A DNA stretch of 64,000 nt from Engraulis encrasicolus (taxonomy: Eukaryota; Chordata; Actinopteri; Clupeiformes; Engraulidae): contig NC_085867.1 in assembly GCF_034702125.1 (NCBI RefSeq), positions 46,122,935 through 46,186,934 on the forward strand, read 5' to 3'. Shown piece after piece: positions 54,612-64,000 of the stretch. Position 1 is the first letter of the stretch, and each line of letters begins with the position of its first letter. A model generated the notes under the pieces. The model made no database searches and had not been told where the DNA came from. It saw nothing but the letters and a program-made list of their open reading frames with translations. The position numbers were made by a program, and so were the translations under genes.

Positions 54612-55599
54612 GAAAAAAAGGTAAAAGGAAAACACGACAAAAAGGGCACCTACCAGTTGAACTGCTGAACTCATGTCTAGACAAAAAAAAGCAGTGAGTA
54701 CACTATTGACTGACTACTGTATTTCTTTCACATTGTAATGAAATGTATTTAGATGCACCCTGCTACGTATGGACTTGGTTCATCTCAAGTCTGCTAGACT
54801 CCTGTCTTGTGTAACCATTTTACTGTAAGATTGTTGGGTGACAGTATCATTTTATATTTAAAAGTTGCCATTCTTGTGACTCGCAGGCCAGATAAAACTG
54901 CTCAGAGTGTGTGGGCCGTGTGTGGCCCCCGGGCCTGAGTTTGCCCACCTCTGTCATAGAAAAAAAGTCTCTGGTTTAGCGCACATCAGGGGCTTTCTTG
55001 GCAACTTTGAAAGTAAATTTCAGCTATTAATATCCAATTAACACATACTAGATATGCTGTGACCATCATTGCAGTAATTGAGTTCAGAAAAGTTGGAGCA
55101 GGCTTCACTCAAATAGATTTTTCTTCTTTTTAGGGTGCTGCTGACCAAAATATTGTAAAACTGAAAAGTATGAACTTTCTTACTTTTCATTAAGTAATTG
55201 ATAACAAATTCATGCATAATGTAGGCTTAAACATTTCATATTTGTGACATTTTTGTGGCAATGTTAGGCCGATAAGAGAATGGTCAAATGTGACTTTTGC
55301 CTTTGATGGGGCCTCTGTGAGAAACAGGAAGCACAGAGAGAGAGAGAGACGCTCTGCAGGAAGTAAACAGTCCTGGCCATGTGACATAGGCTACATAGAA
55401 CTGAACTATTGTTCAATATTTCCAGTGATAGGCAATTAACCATGGAATGCACTCCAGGGTCCTGTTTTTATTTTTTATTTTTTAAGGGGTTTGGTCACAT
55501 TTATTAGGTCTTGGGGGTGGTGGATGTGTGATTCAATAGATTTAATGGGATCTGTTTCCATATGAATTCATAATGTTGAGCGTTCATCAACTGCTTCAC
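54612..55599. other. Intergenic DNA with repeat fragments
   Basis: 54887-54960 resembles one end of the hAT at 20686 (GTGTGGCCCCCGGGCC, TTTGCCCACCTCTG). 55110-55160 shares TTCTTCTTTTTAG.GTGCTG.TGACCAAAATATTGTAAAA with 47570-47610. Confidence 0.4.
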
Positions 55600-56390
55600 C
55601 ATTTGAGCTGTCAGGGTTAAAACTTCTTTTGCCGAAGTCCCCGCCCCCTTACATCTCCGCTGTGTTCACCTGCCTGTGGGCTAAATTACGTAGCTAACGT
55701 TAGCAATAACTAGATCCTAGCCCATGTTGCGCTTCTGTCTTTAGACATGCTACCTAGTTAGCTTGGAAATCCACGGCAGCCACAAGCGAAAGTTGGCGAG
55801 GTTTATTGACTAGGTTACAACAGTTGTCACTCCACAAATGTCATCCGTCTTTGAGGCCTGTGGTCGCACGTGACAGTAATGTGTGCTGCTGCTCGCTAGC
55901 CAGTTGTTTTCTTCCTCCTTGTGAGGCCAGCTAACGATTGTTTTGCAGAGAGACAGATGACACTTTCTGAACAGCACGGATGGACGTTAGTTGACATGTT
56001 TGTCATGTTAGTTAACGGATCAACGCTAAACTACAGACATACCTCAGGGAGGTAATTTTAGTCAGTCGTTTCAGCAATCGATGGACAACTATTCCACAAG
56101 TACACGAGTAGAACTAGTTATTTAGACAGCTAAACGGATCATGTAAGTTATTTTGCGTCATTCGCGTTAGCTAATTGGACAGCTAGCTAAGTCGCTGTAG
56201 CTAACGGGCTGAATAATGTGTTAAATAATAACAACACGGTTATTACGACTCATGTGGCATGCACTAAAGGATGCAGGATGTTGGAAACATTACGAATAAT
56301 CCACTGTTAATGTGATATCGTTCCCTATTATCGGATTTACGTGTCACTGGAGTTCACGCCCAAGGATCCAAGAGGCAGTAGAAGTAAGTC
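55600..56390 (+). promoter_or_regulatory. Possible promoter and first noncoding exons
   Basis: CCCCGCCCCC at about 55640, CG-containing text and repeated GCTAACGTTAGC-like motifs suggest a TATA-less promoter. Two donor-like sites follow on the + strand: ATCAT|GTAAGT at 56142 and TAGAA|GTAAGT at 56383. No coding exon could be joined to them in the window; the gene, if real, extends right. Confidence 0.3.
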
Positions 56391-57576
56391 ACTTTGCTAA
56401 CTTATCTTGCCACAACGCCACAGGCGAGGCATAGATCATGGCTCCTGTCACTCACCAATGAAAACCGCCGTTAATTGCTAGTTGTCTCATTTTTTGGGGC
56501 TTTGTGTATGTTGTGCAATATACTATATGGTTGGTTTGTTAGTATAAAAACTGTGTAACTGTATACTGTATTTACCTTTGCTATTCTGCTGCCTCAAACG
56601 TTAAAGGGCAGTGCTTCTGGTGCAAAGCAAGGATCATGCAACAGCTAGAGGTGTAGAACTAGTTTTCAGACTATCTGGTCAAATAACTACTGCATCTACA
56701 TCAAACTTTGCCAAAAGTCAGTGTTGTCAATGTTGGTACTAAATTTAATCGGAACCTCAATGTCTCTTTGCCATTGACAACTTTGGACACGGACTGGGTG
56801 AGTGGCATGCCTAGGTTTATGCGAAGCTTTTCTCCCTCATTTGCGTGTAGAAAATGATGAAGATATGCCCCAACTATTATGCAGGCTACTGCCCACTGCG
56901 TTCTAAAACTTCCACTGAATGTGAGATGTGAGTCAGTGCACCCTAACAGGCCAGGACGGAAACCACACCTGCTATCGTGATCTGATGTCAACACAGAAAT
57001 GTTCATTTGCCTTCTTGATGTGTCTATTGCACTGTTTACAGTCAGAAAACCTGGCCGCAAATCAGTGATTGCATTTACTGTACCATCAACTTGGGTTGAC
57101 ATTTTAGTTTTATGAAAATTAAAGATTGATAGTTGACCTCAAGCCCAAAAGTGACTTGCAGTCGTCCAATATACAGTACTTCTAACTTAAGTAGTGTGGC
57201 CCTGTATGGTTCTTATAAGTGCTATTGCATTCTGCATTAGTTGCTGACAAACTCATTGTGTACCCCACCTCCTACACACAGCACAGCAGAAGTACTGAAG
57301 CTGTTTTGCTGGCTCAGGTTGTACAGGGTGGAAATTCCCCAATCTCCAGGTTCCACACTAGTTACAGCTGACCGTTGAAATAGCCCACGAAGCATGAAAT
57401 TGGCAACCCAAGAAGACAGTGCAGTTGTAGTTGCAGGGTCGGATTATCCATAAGGGCCAGTGGCACAGTGCTCAGGGCAGGGGCACCAACCATTCACAGC
57501 CACTTAGGGGTCACTACTACTGTACTTGACACAAACTTTAGACATATTGTTCATAAAGGGGCACCACCACAGTGTC
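56391..57576. other. Intergenic DNA, no supported gene
   Basis: A 133-codon reverse ORF (57102-56701) has no recognisable domain and is probably chance. At 57437 a hAT-like end CAGGGTCGGATTATCC is visible without its partner. Confidence 0.35.
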
Positions 57577-59097
57577 TTAAAGTGGTATGCCTCTATTTTG
57601 GGGCTTATTACAGTTAAAGAGACACTATGCAACTTTTTCATAGTCATGACATGGCTTGGTACTCAAGATTTTGCTTGACTGACCCGTGATGGGGAAAATG
57701 GCAATATTTCCATCACCGCCTAGTGCTCCTGCTCCGAAACAGCACTTGCAGTTTTGCCTGGCGGCGCCGCGCCTTTTGTTGTTGTGCAATTTGTGGCCGC
57801 TAGGGGCGTCTAGATTTCTATGCTGTATGAGCGGAGCGAGACCTATTCCTTCGTTTGCTAAGCAGCAGCCAAGGAGGTCTACATAAGGCAGCAGCTTGCT
57901 GAAAGCTGGCTACTGGCTACTGGCTAGCTGATAGTAAAATATCACGCTGGCATGCAGTGAAAACAACGAATGGGACTGCAAATAAATCACGAGATAATTG
58001 AGATGAAAGGTTTGGACAGCCAAATAAATAGCTTGTGTGTACATTGGAAAAGGGCTTCAAACCGGAGATAGCCGAACGCCAAAAGATGGGGATTTTATCA
58101 TTAATTCACTACACTGGGATGTATGCATTAGCATTCTCAAAACCCACGCCACCTCGTTTAGTTTACAAAGATACACAATTGTATACGAGTTGAAATCTGA
58201 TGTCGCACATTTTATTTGATGCCAAAGGACACAATCAGTCGAGCGAGGCTAAAAATATATGTTGTTGCCGATCAAGAGGAGACGAAACGTGATCTCTAGT
58301 CGGCATATGGATGTCCACTTTCACTTTCAACACCACAGGAGATAAAACCGCGTCTTGTCACCTCGACTTCGAAATCATTATGACAACAAAATAGCCGTTT
58401 GTTTCCTCGTTCTTCTAATGTAGGCTACAGGTACTATATAGTTACTGGAAATGTGAAATAAAGACGGGGATATCTGCCGAGAACAAGTGGATCAAATAAT
58501 ATCCATCTGAGGGAAGTGCAAACATGATTGCAGTTGTGTGGAGTGAATTACGAAGCAGCACTCATAAGCAAGGGGGGGAATCTCACATATGATAAAGCCC
58601 CTTAGAAGTGGAGAGAACTGAATGCAAGGAAGGGAATCTGGTTAATTACAGAAGACGACGAAATTTAATTCGCACATAATCTCGAAGCCAATGTCTGTCT
58701 AATTTAGTTCAATGCACATTTTCGGCAGAACCACTAGAGGCCGCTATAAAGTTGTTTATATCTATGTGTTTATGTCAAAGTTGCATAGGATCGCTTTAAA
58801 ATCGTTGGGCAGGGTTTATAAAGGTGGTAAAGTGTCTTATTTTTCATGTTAAGCGTTGTCTTGCTTTAAGACAAGTTAAAAGAGGGAATATGTCGCTAAG
58901 CTAGTGAAAGTCAATGTATCCACGTAGCATGCTACAAGGCTACACGGATACATTGACTTTCGCTAGCTTAGCGACATATTCCCTCTTTTAACTTGTCTTA
59001 AAGCAAGACAGACAAATAAGACACTTTATCACCTTTATAAACCCCAGCCAACGATTTTAACTGTAATAAGCCCCAAAATAGTGGCATACCCCTTTAA
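57577..59097. mobile_element. TTAA-flanked inverted-end element with nested MITEs
   Basis: AGTGGTATGCC.CTATTTTGGG and GCTTATTACAGTTAAA are inverted at 59057-59093, flanked by TTAA. Inside, about 57615-58798 is bounded by AGAGACACTATGCAACTTT and inverted AAAGTTGCATAGGATCGCTT, and 58799-59059 is a fold-back. Confidence 0.6.
58799..59059. repeat. Large hairpin
   Basis: AAAATCGTTGGCTGGGGTTT-type arms continue through GACAAGTTAAAAGAGGGAAT and CGCTAAGCTAG; stem about 110 bases, loop around ACGTAGCATGCTACAAGG. Confidence 0.85.
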
Positions 59098-59209
59098 TGT
59101 GGTCCTGGTCTAGTGAAGGGCGTACATTGCACATCCAACTTCAGCAGGTGTCAAGAAGGCCAAGGGCAAGGACTGAAGAAGGTCTTTGAGGGAATTAAAT
59201 AAATTAAGG

Positions 59210-59447
59210 GAAAAAAGGCAGGGCGCCAAGGCACTCTTCTTAGATAAAACCGCTTTATTAACAAGGCTAGTTCATGTTTGAACTTAAATAATTAAAAATA
59301 CTGCCACTGCCAACATGTTTCGGCTCGCTACAGGGCCTTCCTTTTTGTTGGCAGTGGCAGTATTTTTAATTATTTAAGTTCAAACACGAACTAGCCTTGT
59401 TAATAAAGCGGTTTTATCTAAGAAGAGTGCCTTGGCGTCCTGCCTTT
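59210..59447. repeat. Near-perfect hairpin, stem about 100 bases
   Basis: AAGGCACTCTTCTTAGATAA, AACCGCTTTATTAACAAGGC and TGCCACTGCCAACA read back inverted to 59440. The loop contains GTTTCGGCTCGCTACAGGGC. The arms are almost identical, so the duplication is recent. Confidence 0.9.
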
Positions 59448-60269
59448 TTTTGATATTTTCTACGTCTCGGCCAAAGAGCACCTTCAAACCACCACCAGTT
59501 TTACCACTTGAACGCCACAGCCCTCCAGCCCTTTACTTTTTTAAATAAAGTAAGTATTTGAGATGAGAAGCAGTGTGCAAATCTTAGATATGCAACAAGC
59601 AAAGACATACTAACATGCTTAATAAACTTTAAAAAAAAAGCAGCTTAATTTGGACTTGCACCTCACCCGGTACAGATGAGCATCTGAGTAACATTGTTTA
59701 CACAGTCTCCTGAGTGCTTCAAGCCCTTTAGTGTCTTCTAATGCTTAATGAACTGTTTTGGATTGTGACCATTGCTTTAAATGCCCCCTATGAGGATTGG
59801 CAGAAGTGAAATCTGCAATGCTGGTGGTTTGATATTGTGTTTATGTTCATATCTCTTGTAATTAACTACCGTAGATTTGCACACAGTTAAACATTGCAAG
59901 CCATTTCAACGTAAAAAGGTAATTTGCCCTGCTGCCTTAAGTTTGTAAGTTAACTTGTAAATTATGTTTACCTGGCTGTAATATTGTACAGTGTAGATGA
60001 GCCAAGAACACAATAACCTAAAACATGCAAGGAAGGAAAGTAGGCCCATTCTAGCCTGACCATGCGTCACCATGCGTCACACGTACTTTCAGTTTCATAA
60101 TTTCTTGAATTTGACCATTCCAGACCCTCAGAGCAAATGAAACTAGGTTGAGTGTGTGGTACAGCCAAGCCAGTGTAACAGAGGCCAACTAGCAGAGTGT
60201 GGCGTGGAACATTAGTAAACCTCCCTCCCGAAGCCTCATACAGTATCAGTAGCGCAGAGCTTATCGGAC
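59448..60269. other. Intergenic DNA
   Basis: 59884-60000 is related to the MITE at 3240. No gene. Confidence 0.35.
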
Positions 60270-60370
60270 TGGTCCTTCAGCTCAGCGGTATCGTGCTATG
60301 CCTCCCATGCCCATACTGAAGCGCATTATAGAAGGTAGCAGGTTCGAGCCCTAAGTGGTGGACAGTGCGA
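60270..60370 (+). mobile_element. tRNA-derived SINE head
   Basis: CCTTCAGCTCAGCGGTATCG (box A) and AGGTAGCAGGTTCGAGCCCT (box B) at about 60 bases spacing. Confidence 0.5.
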
Positions 60371-60395
60371 AGGAACACCTCTAGGCTTAAGGGCA

Positions 60396-60710
60396 GTCAT
60401 GGGTAAGCGGCTAGGGCGTCAGACTTGTAGCCCTAAGGTTGCTGGTTCGACTCCCGACCTACCAGGTTGGTAGGGGGAGTAATTAACCAGTGATCTCCCT
60501 CATCTTCCTCCATGACTGAGGTACTCTGAGCATGGTACCGTCCTGCCACACTGCTCCCTTGGGGCGCCATTGCACGGGTGAGGCATAAATGCAATTTCGT
60601 TGTGTGCAGTGTGCAGTGAACACTTGTGTGCTGTGGAGTGCTGTGTCACAATGACAATGGGAGTTGGAGTTTCCCAGGTGGGCTTTCACTTTGCTTTCAC
60701 TTATTCCACT
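60396..60710 (+). mobile_element. tRNA-derived SINE (HE1/DeuSINE-like)
   Basis: GGGTAAGCGGCTAGGGCGTC (box A), GCTGGTTCGACTCCCGACC (box B), then GAGCATGGTACCGTCC, CACTGCTCCCTTGGGGCGCC and TTTCGTTGTGTGCAGTGTGC, ending CAATGACAATGGGAGTTGGA. The body resembles fish V-type SINEs. Confidence 0.7.
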
Positions 60711-60756
60711 GCTGCAGCTCGAGCTTACCCCTACAAACTCCATAGTCCACGCAAAT

Positions 60757-60904
60757 GGGTCAAAGACGTCCAACATGTCCTTCAGTGCAAGGGATACTTT
60801 TCAAAAAATTGTTTTGAAATTTCATGTTTTTCACAGTTACAGTAAGCAAAAGCATCTGTTAGCACTGAAGGACAGTGTCATGTTGGACGTCTTTGACCCA
60901 AATG
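60757..60904. repeat. Fold-back repeat
   Basis: GGGTCAAAGACGTCCAACAT and GTCCTTCAGTGC at the left, GCACTGAAGGACA and ATGTTGGACGTCTTTGACCC at the right. Confidence 0.85.
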
Positions 60905-61179
60905 TGTTGGCATGGGGACAGACCGCCGCCCCCATGGTATTGTTTGTAGTGCACAGAGACCTCATTTGAGGCTGAACAGATGCAGTGAGATTATACAAAT
61001 AATTACATCGAATAAATCAATGCCCAAATGCAACCCGAAAGGTAACTTAAAAACAACGGAACAGTTCTTCTGGAAAGGATAACCTGGTGCACCCTGTCAG
61101 GCAAATGTTAAAAAAAAATGCAAGTTGGTGTGGCGCAGATAGATGCGCATCTTCCCCAGAGTCCACTGAAAAATGTTTT

Positions 61180-61350
61180 GGCCCCACCGTGGCTCTACTG
61201 GTTGGGCACTACCTTACTACACCGGCGACCTGGGTTCGATTCCGGCCTGGGGCATTTGCCGAACCTTCCCCATCTCTATCTCCCCACTCGTTTCCTGTCC
61301 AATCTCTCACTAGTGTCCCATCATAAACAAACTAATAAAACACCCAAACA
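61180..61350 (+). mobile_element. tRNA-derived SINE (family of 8288)
   Basis: CCGTGGCTCTACTGGTTGGG (box A), CTGGGTTCGATTCCGGCC (box B), and the tail TCTCCCCACTCGTTTCCTGT. Confidence 0.7.
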
Positions 61351-61635
61351 TATATATTTTTACATAAAGAGTCCGCTGGAACAGGATTCATGGTATGATG
61401 AGTACTAGGGCTGTAACGATACACTCAACTCACGATTCGGTTTGAATAACGATTTCTTACCTACAGTTCGATACACCCACGATTTCACATTAGCCAATGT
61501 TCTAAAATAAAATTATGAATAAAACTATGGTAGATTGTAGGTAGAATAGGTTATAAGAGGCTACTAATGATTTCAAAAAGTTGAGATATAATAATGATGA
61601 TGATTTTAAGCTTGGAAGCACAATCAATCACTTAA

Positions 61636-61795
61636 GCAATATGACACGAGTGGGAGTGAGGTTGTTCTGGGACACCCTCACGGGTGTGATTCGCCGCAGG
61701 CACGAAGCCGCAGGCTGAGTGCCGTAGGTAATTACACCCGTGAGGGTGTCCCAGAACAACCTCACGACCAGGAGTGTTATATTGCTTTTATACAA
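61636..61795. repeat. Long palindrome at the left end of the Crypton-like insert
   Basis: GAGGTTGTTCTGGGACACCC and TCACGGGTGT are mirrored by ACACCCGTGA and GGGTGTCCCAGAACAACCTC, with outer AAGCAATAT arms; loop about 45 bases of GCCGCAGGCACGAAGCC. Confidence 0.9.
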
Positions 61796-61950
61796 TAGCT
61801 CCTTTGCCAACACAATTAGTTCATTGACAGTGATGTTAAATTATATTCATTATTTTATTTGATTGTGTATTTGCTTGTTCCTCCGCTCCGAAAAATAGTT
61901 CCAGTTATTGTCTTTGGTTGCTGCGCAACGCGCACCACGGCGCTGCCTGC

Positions 61951-63368
61951 CTATTTGTAGACGTTGATCTGAACGTTCCCTGCAATTGTGCAGCCGCTGA
62001 GAAAGGGCCCTGGCTGGCAGTCTGAAACAGGTGGTCGGGTGAAACAGGTGGATTGCTGCTGCTGATCTAATTTTGCTGACGTTATTTGCTGATGGTCTCC
62101 AGTTTGGTGATGGTCTCCAAGTACATGGCTCCACCGCTTCCTGCTCTCCATAGAGGGGCGCCAATAGCTCACAAGAGAGCTCTCTGACCTACAAGAAAAA
62201 ACATATGCCATAGCAAGACATTAAACAAACAAACAAAATTAATTAATAAATAGTTGTGTAATGGGTGCCTAATCTGGATGATGTTGCGCTTACCTATGCC
62301 CACTCACTGCCATGATCTCCCTTGCCGCGAGTCCTGCGTCTGACAGCTTCTGGATGGCCGTGGCTCTTAAGCTGTGGTTGGTGTAGCGCACCTTCGTCCC
62401 GGCATCCAAACTCAAACGTGGGAGCATCTGGCTCAGTTGATTTATCCCAACTGGGACAGTGGTGTACCAAACATCGTCTGTGGGAGATACATGCCGCCTA
62501 GGATGAAGGTAAAGCGCTTTCCCATCTGCCGGGATCTTCTGCAGGTATTTCGTGAGGGAGGCCACTGGGCAGAGGGGATTACCGGGCTCCTCATACATTG
62601 CTCCTCTGTTGTTCTCTCTGGTCCTCTCCATCGGATTTTTGTGATTTTTCGTTTCTTCATTAAACGTCATGGTGTAGGCCTAGTACTGGCAGCCATTTTC
62701 GTCTCTTGCCAGCGTAAATGAGTCAGGTTTCAGCTGCCTATTGCCCTCGCAGCCTCTTCGCCCGAAATGTAGCTGGATATCAAACCACACCTTCTGTAAT
62801 AAACTTTTAGGGTTGCTTGGCTGCAGGGCTGTGCTGGTTTTCAGTATGAGAAGGTCTTCATTTGAGATGGGTGGGTGATGTGTCGTTTTGTCTCTTCCAG
62901 CTCTCCTGATTTGTTTGAGGACACCTTTGAACACATTATTAGCCGCTGCGAACTCAGTGTCCAGCATTATATTAATATTGCGGCTAAGGGGAGGCTCGTT
63001 GAGATGGCGATTGAGCCCTGCCCGCAGCCCAGCATAGCTGCTAATGCCATACATTTCCCCTTTCACTGTTCTTATCGAACCATAAAATTCTCTAAGCATA
63101 TGGCCTAATTCATATGGCCTGATATTGTTTTGAGATCCGCTGTATACTTGCGCTCTTGCAGCCAACTTGTAAAGCACTTCACTGCCCACGAAGTTTGTTT
63201 AACGGTATTCCCTTCGTGTCGGCTCTTTTCTATGGAGTCCAATTCTTGCTGGGTTAATTTGACAGCTCTTGTTGCGATGTTCGGCGTAACCTCCATGTTT
63301 GCCCTTTCCTCCCTCTCCTCCTCATCTGATTCATACTTCAGATCGAAATTAATGATAAACTCGTCCAT
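61951..63368 (-). pseudogene. Crypton-type tyrosine recombinase, two exons, broken
   Basis: Starts at ATG 63368 (MDEFIINFDLKYESDEEERE), with an N-terminal core-binding part (LTQQELDSIEKSRHEG; SWAVKCFTSWLQERKY). A +1 frameshift near 63130-63145 moves to the frame of YELGHMLREFYGS. A TAG at 62682-62680 interrupts just before MTFNEETKNHKN. The catalytic R-H-R region is YTNHSLRATAIQKLSDAGL (about 62350), and a GT-AG intron (62293 to 62189) joins AVSGH to RSESSLVSYWRPSMESRK, supplying the presumed nucleophile Tyr. The gene ends TIAGNVQINVYK at 61951. The family cuts and rejoins DNA through a 3'-phosphotyrosine. Two lesions make this copy dead. Confidence 0.75.
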
Positions 63369-63771
63369 AGCTATTCTTTTTTTCTTCTCCAGGCTACCTG
63401 TCTACTTCCTCGATTACTTCTCGCTTGTTTATGTATGTATTTTGTGGAATGATGGAATGGAATGTTGGTGTAACGGTTACTTTGTATCTTTGGTCGCGGA
63501 GTGATTATTAGATGTGAAGAGTCATTCATAGAGTGTTGGAGGATACCCTCACTCCTAGTGACGTGTAGAACGCCTCTTGTCCAATCAGAAATTGTTAAAT
63601 AATTCGACCGGATCTAACTGTTGTATAATTCATATCATGTGATAGTTTTCTGGACAAAACTTTGAAAGGATGTATCACGATATTGCCTCCTTGTATCACG
63701 ATACAGTATTGTGACTCTGTGTATCACGATTTCTCGGTTCGATACAATATCGTTACAACCCTAATGAGTAC

Positions 63772-64000
63772 TGTGAGGAGTCCCACATCAGGATAATTGC
63801 AATATCGATCACTGTTTCACACAATCGTGTCTCAGCTACATTCACACACCAGTTTCGAAAGCTGCCATGCAAAATGCACCATTGAGCACCCCGACCAGAG
63901 AATCGTATATGAGAGTGAGATAAGGCAGGCGGGTTCTTTTCCGGTATCCACCTTACGTGGGGTGAACGCCCCTTTAGGAGACCTTCAATTAGGAGACCTT
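63772..64000. other. Right edge, no feature seen
   Basis: Ends in a short direct repeat TTAGGAGACCTTCAATTAGGAGACCTT-like phrase (two copies of TAGGAGACCTT). No gene. Confidence 0.4.

Larger units (their letters stand above)
61635..63635 (-). mobile_element. Crypton-like element (tyrosine recombinase), degenerate
   Basis: About 2 kb of non-hAT sequence holding a reverse-strand DUF3504-type tyrosine recombinase gene and a long palindrome. Cryptons lack inverted ends and insert by recombination, which fits the absence of a clear target duplication. Exact borders are uncertain by about 10 bases. A diverged phrase near the right (CACTAGGAGTGAGGG on the reverse strand, about 63560) resembles the left palindrome (CACGAGTGGGAGTGAGG). 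Confidence 0.7.
61406..63763. mobile_element. hAT-type MITE interrupted by a Crypton-like element
   Basis: TAGGGCTGTAACGATACACT and inverted ATATCGTTACAACCCTA are the ends; ATGAGTAC flanks both sides exactly (61398-61405, 63764-63771). Alignment to the intact copy at 15209-15608 shows that the hAT sequence stops near 61635 and resumes near 63635 (CATATCATGTGATAG onward). Confidence 0.88.

Noticed and set aside
56701..57102. 133-codon reverse ORF as a gene
   Set aside because: No recognisable domain, no splice context, ordinary intergenic composition.

Overview
The window is vertebrate nuclear DNA, almost certainly from a teleost fish. Genes are split by GT-AG introns, long CA/GT/CT microsatellites are frequent, and the intergenic and intronic DNA is crowded with fish-type hAT and Tc1 elements, tRNA-derived SINEs, a Ty3/gypsy LTR element and a Crypton-like tyrosine recombinase. 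I do not assign a species. Everything below was read by eye; no database search was run.

Three host genes are supported. (1) RILPL1, + strand, enters from the left with its 5' exons outside the window. Exons lie at 3862-3980, 4355-4606, probably 8954-9112, 9784-9938 and 11953-12069, followed by two phase-compatible alternative last exons at 12646-12739 and 16577-16703. (2) A CMYA5 (myospryn)-like gene, - strand, with exon 1 at 25704-25610 and a large acidic exon 2 at 24607-22264. Only its N-terminal part is present, and its 3' repeat tract is broken by insertions. (3) DTWD2, + strand, complete, six exons from 33843 to 50842. The six exons sum to 843 bases, an intact frame of 280 residues.

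Mobile DNA fills most of the rest. Many insertions are dated relative to each other by nesting and perfect 8-bp target duplications. Examples are a hAT inside a hAT (25851-26449), a hAT inside the first six bases of a gypsy 5' LTR (38195-44177), a degenerate Crypton inside a hAT (61406-63763), and a hAT MITE inside the CMYA5 repeat tract. Two large elements with long inverted arms (27200-33082 and 34286-38067) carry subterminal repeats with YY1-like motifs.

The most unusual pattern concerns splice junctions. At several RILPL1 and DTWD2 exon edges the junction itself (exon end plus donor, or acceptor plus exon start) has been copied in tandem into the adjoining intron, giving arrays of decoy splice sites. 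In RILPL1 the edges are also flanked by pure GT, CA and CT tracts, next to a choice between two terminal exons. This reads as a region where local tandem duplication repeatedly captured splice sites; whether the decoys are used is untested.

Right of DTWD2 (50843-64000) I find no protein-coding host exon. There is a possible promoter near 55600-56390, and otherwise mobile elements and fold-back repeats.
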